Source: JAGRKR01 sp041397725 (lineage in GTDB: Bacteria; Pseudomonadota; Alphaproteobacteria; Rhizobiales; Hyphomicrobiaceae). From it: a stretch of DNA of 64,000 nt. Both the position numbers and the translations under genes were made by a program. The notes under the pieces were generated by a model. It saw only the letters and a program-made list of their open reading frames with translations, ran no database searches and was not told where the DNA came from. The DNA is taken from positions 372,001-436,000 of the forward strand of contig JAWKVZ010000003.1 in NCBI GenBank assembly GCA_041397725.1, read 5' to 3'. Shown here piece after piece: positions 38,047 through 45,930 of this stretch (the first letter of the stretch is position 1; each line of letters begins with the position of its first letter).

Positions 38047-38156
38047 GGTGTGATCGGTCGAGATGGACGCGCGAGAGCGCTTTCATCGAGAGCGTGAATC
38101 ACACCCTGCGCTCAGGACACCAGGTGTGATCGGTCGAGATGGACGCGCGAGAGCGC
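38047..38156 (+). repeat. Structured dispersed repeat family A, locus 2 (two units)
   Basis: Two identical 34-bp cores at 38047-38080 and 38123-38156, 76 bases apart, in plus orientation. Each contains ggtgtgatcggtcgagatgg and a gcgc-gaga-gcgc hairpin. ggtgtgat (38047) pairs with atcacacc (38098-38105). The same architecture occurs inverted at 33252-33388, where the outer pair is ggtgcg/cgcacc instead of ggtgtg/cacacc. It lies between the SDR and DUF302 genes. Confidence 0.75.
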
Positions 38157-38232
38157 CGATCGCAGTCTGACGTCGCGTATCTTAAGCCGCTCGGTCCGGC
38201 CGCTGAGACGGCCGGGGGAAGGGAGTATCGCC

Positions 38233-38721
38233 ATGCTTGCCAGGACCATCGCTACGCTCGCCAGGAGCCTTGCCGCAGTGCTGCTCGCGCTCGCTGTCGG
38301 TCTCACACCCGCCACCGCCGAAGGGCTCAGGACGTTCACCAAGAAGGCCGCGTTCGACGACGTGAAGTTCGAGCTCAGCAACGCCATCACGGCGAAGGGG
38401 CTCAAGATCGACTACACCGGCCACATCGGCAAGATGCTGGAGCGCACCGGGGCCGACGTCGGCTCCACCAAGGCCATCTACAAGAGTGCCGAGTTCTACA
38501 CGTTCTGCTCCGCCAAGCTGTCGCGGGACATGATGGAGGCGAGCGCCGCCAATATCGGCTACTGCCCCTATGTGATCTTCATCTACGAGACCGCCGCCAA
38601 GCCGGGCGTCGTTCACGTCGGCTACCGGCGTCCCCCAAGCGGCGGCCGGGGGGCCACCAAGAAGGCACTCGCCGCCATCGACAAACTGCTCGAGGAGATC
38701 GCCAAGGCGGCTGTGAAGTAA
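38233..38721 (+). CDS. Secreted DUF302 family protein
   Basis: 162 residues with a signal peptide (LARSLAAVLLALAVGLTPATA, cleavage near TA-EGL). The mature part carries the DUF302-like stretch with FDDVKFELSNAITAKGLKI and YCPYVIFIYETA. Function of the family is unknown; it is often found near metal or redox genes. It is followed by the cobalamin riboswitch about 130 bases downstream. The ribosome site ggggaaggga precedes the ATG. Confidence 0.82.
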   Translation: MLARTIATLARSLAAVLLALAVGLTPATAEGLRTFTKKAAFDDVKFELSNAITAKGLKIDYTGHIGKMLERTGADVGSTKAIYKSAEFYTFCSAKLSRDMMEASAANIGYCPYVIFIYETAAKPGVVHVGYRRPPSGGRGATKKALAAIDKLLEEIAKAAVK

Positions 38722-38854
38722 GCGAGCGGCGGCCCGCGCGGTTGTGCGCGCGTGCTGTCTCGCAGCAGGCACGCAGCGGCCCGCAAAATGCCGCTGCAGG
38801 AGTGTTGGCGGTTGACAGCCGGGCTGCCCGTCTGCTTCGCTTCGATATCGCACC

Positions 38855-39040
38855 GGTCTCCGATGGTTGACCCCATCGGGTGAAAAGGGAACGCGGTACG
38901 CGCCAACTTCGGCGCCATGCCGCGGCTGCCCCCGCAACTGTAGGCGGCGAGTCCGTACCACTAATCCACTGACCAGGCCCCGAGCCGCGGTCGGGAAGGC
39001 AGGTACCGGGCGCTTGAGCCGCGAGCCAGGAGACCTGCCG
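38855..39040 (+). promoter_or_regulatory. Cobalamin (AdoCbl) riboswitch upstream of btuB
   Basis: Conserved segments in order: ggtgaaaagggaa (~38879), the GC-rich core gccgcggctgcccccgcaac, aatccactg, and the B12 box gagccaggagacctgcc (39024-39039). The P1 closing helix pairs ggtctcc (38855-38861) with ggagacc (39029-39035) perfectly. High cobalamin should lower expression of the downstream btuB-btuFCD genes. Identification is by direct motif reading. Confidence 0.95.
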
Positions 39041-39282
39041 GCGCGTGTCGCCCATTCCTCGTGCGGGGCGCGCGGGGGAGCGGACCACCGTAGTGGCGAC
39101 TTCTCGTGTGGGATGAGGGGCGCCAGGACGTGCGGACAGGTCGCGAGCTTCACGCAGATTGAGCTAATCGTATGCCGGGGACGGCGCATTCGTGCGCTGC
39201 TGCTCTGGCTGTCGTCGTGTGTGGTGTTCGAGCTTTTCGCCGTTCCCGTCGCTTCCAGCGAAGCGCCAATGGGGAGGTGGAC

Positions 39283-41265
39283 ATGTGGGGCTGTCGAACA
39301 GGCCGGACGGCAGTGCTGGCGATGCTGATGCTCGCGGGCGCGGTGGATGAAGGCCGCGCGCAAGGTACGGGCGCGACGCCGCTCGAAGGTATCATCATTC
39401 AATCGGGCGACCTCGGGCTCGCCCCGTCCGACAGCGGCACGAGCGGCACGGCCGTGACGGTCGTCAGCGGCGAGCAGCTTCGCCGCCAGCAGGTGCGCCA
39501 TGTATCCGACGCACTCCGCCTCGTGCCGGGGCTCTCGGTCAGCCGCAGCGGCAATCCCGCCGGCGTGACGCAAGTGCGGGTGCGAGGCGCGGAGGGCAAC
39601 CACGTCCTCGTCATGATCGACGGCGTCAAGGCCAACGACACTCCGACCGGCGAGTTCGATTTCTCCGATCTGCTGGTGGGCGACATCGAACGGATCGAGG
39701 TTCTGCGCGGGCCGCAGAGCGGGCTGTGGGGCTCCAATGCCCTGGCTGGCGTCATCAACGTCGTGACGCGCGGCGGCAAAGGGCCGGCGCGCGCGACGCT
39801 GACGGCAGAAGCCGGCGCCTTCGATATGCGCCGCGTGGCGATGGCGCTGCGCGGTGGCACGGAGGCGGCATGGGGCTCGCTCTCGTTCATCAGCTACGAG
39901 ATCGGTGGCTACAACCTCGCCACCTTCGGCAGCGAGCGCGATCCCGCGCGCCAGTCGAGTTTCGCCGCGAACGGCGGCTTCCGCCTATCGCCCTTCTTTT
40001 CCGTGTTCGGTGGTGTGCGGGCCATGAGCAAGTCGTTCGGTTTCGACGACTTCGGCACGCCGCCGGGCGCTGTTCCCGGTGGCTTCACTCCACAGATCCT
40101 CGTCGATGCGCCGAACCGCGGCCGCAAGGAGACGCGCGTCGCCTACGCCACCGCTCAGCTCGAGTTGCTCGACGGGCGCTGGGTGCAGAAGCTGACAGGC
40201 TCCTTCTCCGAGAGTGACGATCGCTCGCTCTTGCCGGGCTTCACGTTCCAGGCGGGCGGCGAGCGCCGACGCCTGACCTATACGTCTCGCCTCGCATTCG
40301 AGGTTCCGGGCCTGTCTGGCGTCAAGCATGCGGTGACCGGCCTCGCCGAGAAGGAATGGGAGGACTTCACGACCTCCAACACCTTCGCTCCCGCTGCCAT
40401 CGAGCGTCGGCGGCTGCTGGACAGTCTGGCCTTGCAGTACACGGGCGAGGTCGGCCGCATGCTGTCGCTGAAGGCAGCGGTCCGCCTCGACGACAGCAGC
40501 GCCTTCGGACGCTTCGACACGTGGAGCCTGTCGGCGTCCTACACCATGAAGCCGACCGGCAGCCGGCTGCATGCAAGCGTCGGCACGGGCGTTGTGCTGC
40601 CGAGCATGTACGAGCAGTTCGGCGAGTTTCCGGGCTTCTTCACCCCCAATCCCGATCTGAGGCCCGAGCGCTCGTTCGGCTGGGACGTGGGGATCGAGCA
40701 GCCGTTCCTCGACGGCCGCGTGGTCGTCGACGTGACCTACTTCGACCAGGACCTTCAGGATGAGATCTTCTCGTCGTTCGCGGGGCCGCCACGCAATCTG
40801 ACGGGGCGCAGCGATCGGCGCGGCGTCGAGGTGAGCGGCCGCATCAAACCGATGCCGGGGCTCACCATCCACACCAGCTACACCTTCCTCGACGCCCGCG
40901 ACGGCGACGGCCTCGTCGAGGTGCGCCGGCCCCGCCATGCCGCCAGCGCCGACGCCATCTGGACGTTTGCCGGCGACAAGGCGCGTGTCGGGCTCGGCGT
41001 CGTCTTCAACGGCCGCATGCGCGACGTCGTGCGCGATGCCTTCACGTTCGCGGAAGGCCGCGTCGTGCTCGGCGACTACACGCTGGTCCGCCTCACCGGC
41101 AGCTATCGGCTGACGGAGCAGCTCGAACTGTTCGCCCGCGTCGAGAACCTGCTCGACCAGCGCTATCAGGAGATCTACGGCGTCAATACGCCCGGCCTCG
41201 CCGCCTACGCGGGGCTGCGGCTGCGTCTCGAGGAGCGCGCCCAGGCATCGAGGCCGGGACGGTGA
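39283..41265 (+). CDS. btuB: TonB-dependent vitamin B12 receptor BtuB
   Basis: 660-residue outer membrane beta-barrel with plug domain. Signal peptide around TAVLAMLMLAGAVDEGRAQG. The plug has EQLRRQQVRHVSDALRLVPG, VRVRGAEGNHVLVMIDGV and IERIEVLRGPQSGLWGSNAL. The C-terminus ends in a barrel strand, GLAAYAGLRLRL. I use ATG 39283, with ggaggt upstream; an earlier in-frame ATG at 39172 would add 37 unlikely residues. It follows the cobalamin riboswitch and overlaps btuF by 4 bases. Confidence 0.93.
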   Translation: MWGCRTGRTAVLAMLMLAGAVDEGRAQGTGATPLEGIIIQSGDLGLAPSDSGTSGTAVTVVSGEQLRRQQVRHVSDALRLVPGLSVSRSGNPAGVTQVRVRGAEGNHVLVMIDGVKANDTPTGEFDFSDLLVGDIERIEVLRGPQSGLWGSNALAGVINVVTRGGKGPARATLTAEAGAFDMRRVAMALRGGTEAAWGSLSFISYEIGGYNLATFGSERDPARQSSFAANGGFRLSPFFSVFGGVRAMSKSFGFDDFGTPPGAVPGGFTPQILVDAPNRGRKETRVAYATAQLELLDGRWVQKLTGSFSESDDRSLLPGFTFQAGGERRRLTYTSRLAFEVPGLSGVKHAVTGLAEKEWEDFTTSNTFAPAAIERRRLLDSLALQYTGEVGRMLSLKAAVRLDDSSAFGRFDTWSLSASYTMKPTGSRLHASVGTGVVLPSMYEQFGEFPGFFTPNPDLRPERSFGWDVGIEQPFLDGRVVVDVTYFDQDLQDEIFSSFAGPPRNLTGRSDRRGVEVSGRIKPMPGLTIHTSYTFLDARDGDGLVEVRRPRHAASADAIWTFAGDKARVGLGVVFNGRMRDVVRDAFTFAEGRVVLGDYTLVRLTGSYRLTEQLELFARVENLLDQRYQEIYGVNTPGLAAYAGLRLRLEERAQASRPGR

Positions 41266-42104
41266 GACGGCTGGCGCTGCTTGCAGTGCTGCTCGTGCTC
41301 GGCGGCACGGCGAGCGCCGCGGAGAAGCCGCGCCGGATCGTCTCGCTCAATCTTTGCAGCGATCAGATCGTGCTGGCGCTCGTTGATCGCCAGCGTATCG
41401 CGGCCCTCAGTCATCTGGCGGCCGATCCGCTCGTCTCGGCCGTCGCCGCCGAGGCGCGCGCCATCAGGACGACGCGCGGGGAGGCGGAGGACGTGCTGGC
41501 GCTCGATCCCGACCTCGTCATTGCCGGGGTTGTGACCACCCGCGCCACGCGCGAGCTGTTGCGCCGGCTCGGCCGGCGCGCGGTGGTGATTCCCTTCGCC
41601 GACGATCTCGCGGCCGTCCGGCGGGCGATTGCGACGGTCGCGGCGGCGGTCGGCGAGGTGGCGCGTGGTGAAGCGTTGATCGCCGAGCTCGATCGCCGCC
41701 TCGGCGCTGCGGCGCCGGCCCCGGGCGAGCGGCGTCCGACGGCGGCCATCTATGGCATCGGCGGGGCGGTCGAGCTGCCGGGTACGCTCGCGGATGCGCT
41801 GTTGCGCCACGCCGGGCTCGACAACGTCGTCGCGCGTCTCAGGCCAGGGGCGAGCGGAGCGGTGTCGCTCGAGGAACTGGTCGCGCGGCCGCCCGATGTG
41901 CTCGTCCTGAGTGGCGCGGCCGAGGCCTACCGGACCGTGGTCGCGGACAATCTGCGCCATCCAGCCCTGCGGGCCATCATGACGCGGCTCACCCACGTCG
42001 TCGTGCCACAGCGCCTGCTGCTGTGCGGCACGCATCATGTCGCCGCCGCCGTGGAGCGGCTCGCTGCGGCCCGTCGCCGCCTCAATGCCAGGGGCGCGCC
42101 ATGA
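41262..42104 (+). CDS. btuF: Vitamin B12 ABC transporter substrate-binding protein BtuF
   Basis: 280-residue periplasmic binding protein with a Sec signal (RRLALLAVLLVLGGTASA). The start of the mature protein, RIVSLNLCSDQIVLALVD, and the ALDPDLVIAGVVTTRA stretch are typical of Fe-siderophore/cobalamin binders. It starts at GTG 41262, overlapping btuB by 4 bases (GTGA). B12 specificity is inferred from the riboswitch and BtuB; the protein family alone cannot distinguish it from siderophore binders. Confidence 0.88.
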   Translation: MRRLALLAVLLVLGGTASAAEKPRRIVSLNLCSDQIVLALVDRQRIAALSHLAADPLVSAVAAEARAIRTTRGEAEDVLALDPDLVIAGVVTTRATRELLRRLGRRAVVIPFADDLAAVRRAIATVAAAVGEVARGEALIAELDRRLGAAAPAPGERRPTAAIYGIGGAVELPGTLADALLRHAGLDNVVARLRPGASGAVSLEELVARPPDVLVLSGAAEAYRTVVADNLRHPALRAIMTRLTHVVVPQRLLLCGTHHVAAAVERLAAARRRLNARGAP

Positions 42105-43123
42105 GCAACGCGGCACCGGCGCAGCGCACGCCGTCCGCAGGACTTCTGTTCGCCATGCTCGGCCTCGGGACGCTGCTCGCCTTTGCCGTTGCGCTGCTGA
42201 TCGGGCCGACGGCCATCAGCCCGCGCGCCGTGCTGGCCGCGCTCTTCTCCGACGAGCGCGACGTGACAGCGCTGATCGTTCGCGAGATCCGGCTGCCGCG
42301 CGCCCTTCTCGGGCTGCTGGTCGGGGCAGCACTCGGTGCCTCCGGGGCGGCGTTGCAGGGCTACCTGCGCAATCCTCTGGCGGAGCCGGGGCTCGTCGGC
42401 GTCTCTGCGGGCGGGGCTCTCGGCGCCGTTCTCGCCATCCACACCGGCGTCGCCGCCGCTTTCGCGCTGGCTCTGCCGCTGGCAGGGCTCGCCGGGGCCG
42501 CTCTCGCGGTCCTCATCGTGGTGACGCTCGGGGGTGCGCGCAGCGGCCCTCTCAGCCTCATTCTCGCGGGGGTCGCGGTCTCGAGCGTCGCAGGCGCGCT
42601 GACGGCCCTCGTGCTCAACCTCTCGCGCAATCCCTTCGCCGCTGTCGAGATGGTGTTCTGGACGATGGGCTCGCTCGCCGACCGCAGCCTGGTGCACGTC
42701 GCGCTGGCGGGGCCGATCATCCTCCTCGGGCTCGGGCTGTTGATGCTGATCGGGCGGCCACTCGAGGCGCTGACGCTGGGGGAGGACGTAGCGCGCAATC
42801 TCGGTGTCGACATGGGACGGCTGCGCTGGCTGGTGATCGCGGGCACGGCATTGAGCGTGGGTGCGGCCACGTCGGTCGCCGGAACGATCGGGTTCGTCGG
42901 GCTCGTTGTGCCGCACCTGTTGCGCCCCCGGGTCGGTCATCGACCGCGCCTGCTGCTGCCGGCGAGCCTGCTCGGAGGCGCCATTCTGGTCCTGGTCGCC
43001 GACAGCATCCTGCGTCTCATCACGCCCGGCGGCGAAATCCGCCTTGGCGTGGCGACGGCGCTTCTGGGGGCGCCGTTCTTCGTCTGGCTCGTACTCGAGA
43101 CGCGACGGGAGCTGACACCATGA
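42101..43123 (+). CDS. btuC: Vitamin B12 ABC transporter permease BtuC (FecCD family)
   Basis: 340-residue FecCD-type permease with ~10 membrane helices. Typical blocks: REIRLPRALLGLLVGAALGA, SGAALQGYLRNPLAEPGLVG, VSAGGALGAVLA, FWTMGSLADRS, GTIGFVGLVVPHLLRPRVGH. The ATG overlaps the btuF stop (ATGA), and the stop overlaps btuD in the same way. Confidence 0.93.
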   Translation: MSNAAPAQRTPSAGLLFAMLGLGTLLAFAVALLIGPTAISPRAVLAALFSDERDVTALIVREIRLPRALLGLLVGAALGASGAALQGYLRNPLAEPGLVGVSAGGALGAVLAIHTGVAAAFALALPLAGLAGAALAVLIVVTLGGARSGPLSLILAGVAVSSVAGALTALVLNLSRNPFAAVEMVFWTMGSLADRSLVHVALAGPIILLGLGLLMLIGRPLEALTLGEDVARNLGVDMGRLRWLVIAGTALSVGAATSVAGTIGFVGLVVPHLLRPRVGHRPRLLLPASLLGGAILVLVADSILRLITPGGEIRLGVATALLGAPFFVWLVLETRRELTP

Positions 43124-43905
43124 GCGCGGCCGCAGTGATCGAGGCGGAGGGGCTGGCGGTGCGGCTCGGCGGCCGGCTCGTCGTCGACGGCGTGGACTTC
43201 AGGGCGTCGGCCGGGCGGGTCGTCGCCGTGATCGGTCCCAATGGTGCCGGGAAAAGCACGCTGCTCAGGGCGCTCGCCGGCCTGGTTCCGGCGGAGCGAG
43301 GCGTCATCCGCATCGCCGGCGCGCCGCTCGCCAGCTACGATGCGCGTGCGCTCGGGCGCAGGCTCGCCTATCTGCCGCAGGCGCGGGCGCTGCACTGGTC
43401 CGTCAGCGTCGAGACGCTGGTCGAGCTCGGCCGCGCGCCCCACCAGCGCTGGCGGGGTCGGCTCACGGACGAGGATCGCGCGGCGGTCGAGCAGGCGCTG
43501 GCGGCCATGGATCTGCTGGCCTTACGGCAGCGCCCGGCCAACGAGATCTCGGGTGGTGAGCTCGCCCGCGTGCTGACGGCGCGGGCGCTGGCGCAGGGCG
43601 GCGACGTGTTGATCGCCGACGAGCCTGTCGCGGGGCTCGATCCCGCCCATCAACTCGCACTCTTCGCGCATGTCGAGCGTCTGGCGCAGGCTGGCCGCTG
43701 CGTCATCGTGGCGCTTCACGATCTCACCCTTGCCTTGCGGTTCTGCCAGGATGCGATCCTGCTCGAGGGCGGGCGCGTGCTGGCCTGCGGGCCGGTGGCG
43801 GATGTCATCACGCCGGCGCTGGTCGAAGCGGCCTACGGAGTGACGGCGTACTGTGGCGTCGTCGCGGAGACGCCGGTCGTGGTACCGTTGTGGCCGCTGG
43901 CCTGA
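43120..43905 (+). CDS. btuD: Vitamin B12 ABC transporter ATP-binding protein BtuD
   Basis: 261-residue ABC ATPase. Walker A GPNGAGKST, Q-loop AYLPQARA, signature EISGGELARVLTARA (Glu replaces Gln after SGG, acceptable in this subfamily), Walker B VLIADEPVAGLD and switch HD in VALHDLTLAL. I use ATG 43120 overlapping btuC; the same frame is open far upstream, but only as a shadow of btuC. Last gene of the coupled operon. Confidence 0.93.
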   Translation: MSAAAVIEAEGLAVRLGGRLVVDGVDFRASAGRVVAVIGPNGAGKSTLLRALAGLVPAERGVIRIAGAPLASYDARALGRRLAYLPQARALHWSVSVETLVELGRAPHQRWRGRLTDEDRAAVEQALAAMDLLALRQRPANEISGGELARVLTARALAQGGDVLIADEPVAGLDPAHQLALFAHVERLAQAGRCVIVALHDLTLALRFCQDAILLEGGRVLACGPVADVITPALVEAAYGVTAYCGVVAETPVVVPLWPLA

Positions 43906-43927
43906 ACGGGGATGCGACGGCCGGGAA

Positions 43928-45064
43928 ATGTGGCGGGGTGCGGCAGTGAGACGTGGAAGGCGGGCTGCGCGCCTCAATCTGGCGCTGCAAGGCGGAGGCG
44001 CGCATGGCGCCTTCACGTGGGGCGTGCTCGATCGCCTGCTCGAGGAGGAGGACATCGAGCTCGGCTGGGTGAGCGGCACGAGCGCCGGGGCCGTCAATGC
44101 CGTGGCGTTGGCCGCGGGGCTCGCTGACGGCGGGCGCGCAGGCGCCAAGGCGCGGCTGGCCGCCGTATGGGGCGCGGTGCAGCGTGCGGGCATACCGGAT
44201 TTCCTGCGCAGCAATCCGCTGCTGGCCGGCATGGCCCAGTTCGCCGGGCTGCTGTCCCCCTACGACTTCAATCCCCTCGGTTTCGATCCGCTGCGGCGCC
44301 TGCTCGAGGCCGAGGTCGATTTTGCGCTGATCCGCGCGCGCGCACCCGTCGAGCTGCTGATCGCCGCCACCAACGTCGCGACCGGGCGCTGCCGGTTGTT
44401 CCGCAACGGCGACATCGGCATCGACACGGTTCTGGCTTCCGCCTGCCTGCCGACGCTGCACCATGCCGTGGAGATCGACGGGGAGGCCTATTGGGACGGC
44501 GGCTTCTCGGCCAATCCCGATATCGTCACGCTGGCGCGCGAGAGCCCCGTCGCCGATACGCTCATCGTCCAGATCACGCCCATCGCGCGCAATGGCACGC
44601 CGCGCGACGTGCGCGCGATTGCAGCACAGGCCAACCGCATCACCTTCAATCAGCCGCTGCTGCGTGACATCGAGCTCATCACCACGGTGCGCGAAACCTA
44701 TCGCGGCGGCATCCGAGACTGGCTGCCGTGGCGGCGCACGGGCTGGGCCGGGCTCGTGCACCATCGCTTCCATCTCGTGGAGGCCGGCCGGTATACGAGG
44801 GCGCTCGGAGAGGACACGAAACTGCAGCCGGACAAGGGGCTGCTGACCTATCTGCACGGCGCCGGGCGCACGGAGATGCACAAGTGGCTCGCCCGCCACG
44901 CCGCCGCCATCGGCCGGCGCGAGACCATCGATCTGGCCGAGGCATTCCGCCCGCGCAGCGAGGGGGAGAACGCGCAGAGCGGCGGACCCGGCACCGCGCC
45001 CAGTGACGAGGCGGAGCCGGGAGCGGCCGCGCCTCTCAGCGGAAGTCGAAGCCCTGCGCCTTGA
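43928..45064 (+). CDS. Patatin-like phospholipase
   Basis: About 378 residues. The patatin set is complete: oxyanion GGGAHGAFTWGV, nucleophile elbow GTSAGAVNAVAL (Ser in GTSAG), and the catalytic Asp in YWDGGFSANP. Residues 150-300 form the rest of the fold; the C-terminal 40 are Gly/Pro/Ser-rich. Lipid acyl hydrolase activity is inferred from the family. Start 43928 is tentative; GTG 43946 is an alternative. Its last 29 bases overlap the convergent nitroreductase gene. Confidence 0.85.
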   Translation: MWRGAAVRRGRRAARLNLALQGGGAHGAFTWGVLDRLLEEEDIELGWVSGTSAGAVNAVALAAGLADGGRAGAKARLAAVWGAVQRAGIPDFLRSNPLLAGMAQFAGLLSPYDFNPLGFDPLRRLLEAEVDFALIRARAPVELLIAATNVATGRCRLFRNGDIGIDTVLASACLPTLHHAVEIDGEAYWDGGFSANPDIVTLARESPVADTLIVQITPIARNGTPRDVRAIAAQANRITFNQPLLRDIELITTVRETYRGGIRDWLPWRRTGWAGLVHHRFHLVEAGRYTRALGEDTKLQPDKGLLTYLHGAGRTEMHKWLARHAAAIGRRETIDLAEAFRPRSEGENAQSGGPGTAPSDEAEPGAAAPLSGSRSPAP

Positions 45065-45842
45065 GCTGGGCGCGTAGGGCTTCGCGCGCCTGCGGCACGA
45101 ACTTCTTGTCCATGTCGTGGCTCCAGGAGTCCGGCGTCGTCGCCCGGCCCGTGCCGGTGTAATGGGCGGCGAGCGCCTTGTCGTAGTCGGCGAGCGCCTG
45201 CTCCATCGTGCGGCTGTCGTCGCGGAGCTGGCCATAGTGCTCGTAGTGGACCATCTGCGAGTAGTCCATGCGCGGCTTCTGCTCGGGTGCCTCCGCCGGC
45301 CAGCCGAGGCACATGCCGAAGACGCAGTAGACGTTGGCGGGCAGGCCGAGGATGCGCGCCGTTTCGGTCGCGTCGTTGCGGATGGCGCCGATCCACACGC
45401 CGTGCAGGCCGATCGTCTCAGCGACGACCGACGCCGACATGCCGACCAGCGCGGTGTCGATGCTGGCGACCAGACCGATCTCCAGATTGTTGTCCGCGAT
45501 CGTGTGCCCCCGTGCGGCGAGCGCTGCCTCGATGCGCGTGTTGTCGGCGCAGAAGGCGAGGAACACGGGGCACTCGGCCACGTGCTTCTGGTTCTTGGTG
45601 ACGACCGAGAGGCGCTTCTTGGTCTCGGCGTCGCGCACGACGACGACGCTGTAGGCCTGGATGTTGGAGGACGTGGGCGCGCGGAAGGCGGCCTTCAGAA
45701 TCCCGGAGATCGTCGCTTCGCTGACGGGCTGATCCGTGTATTTGCGGATGCTCCGCCGGTTGAGAAGCGCCCTGATGGTGTCGTTCATCGGCTCGGCGTC
45801 GACACCGCCCCTGCCTGCAGTCCTGTCCTGGCTCCCGTCCAT
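45036..45842 (-). CDS. Nitroreductase family FMN-dependent oxidoreductase (NfsA-like)
   Basis: 268 residues. Family segments: LLNRRSIRKYTDQPVSEATI, AFRAPTSSNIQAYSVVVVRD, GLHGVWIGAIRNDATETARI and VFGMCLGWPAE. Such NADPH-dependent flavoproteins reduce nitro compounds or FMN. I start at 45842, where a strong gggaggttcgc precedes the ATG; a shorter start at 45788 (MNDTIRALL) is possible. It is transcribed away from the aas gene direction-wise and convergent with the patatin gene. Confidence 0.88.
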   Translation of the reverse strand: MDGSQDRTAGRGGVDAEPMNDTIRALLNRRSIRKYTDQPVSEATISGILKAAFRAPTSSNIQAYSVVVVRDAETKKRLSVVTKNQKHVAECPVFLAFCADNTRIEAALAARGHTIADNNLEIGLVASIDTALVGMSASVVAETIGLHGVWIGAIRNDATETARILGLPANVYCVFGMCLGWPAEAPEQKPRMDYSQMVHYEHYGQLRDDSRTMEQALADYDKALAAHYTGTGRATTPDSWSHDMDKKFVPQAREALRAQLKAQGFDFR

Positions 45843-45930
45843 GCGAACCTCCCGTCGGTCGTGGCCACTGCCGGCGGATGACCGGCCTCGGCGACGATTT
45901 AGCACGGAACCATGACGTGCTGTCGAGTGG

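Noticed and set aside
33252..38156. CRISPR-like arrangement of repeats
   Set aside because: Only two units per locus, imperfect, no spacers of regular length and no cas genes.
38600..39100. Small open frames across the cobalamin riboswitch on both strands
   Set aside because: They lie within a highly conserved structured RNA and share no protein resemblance.
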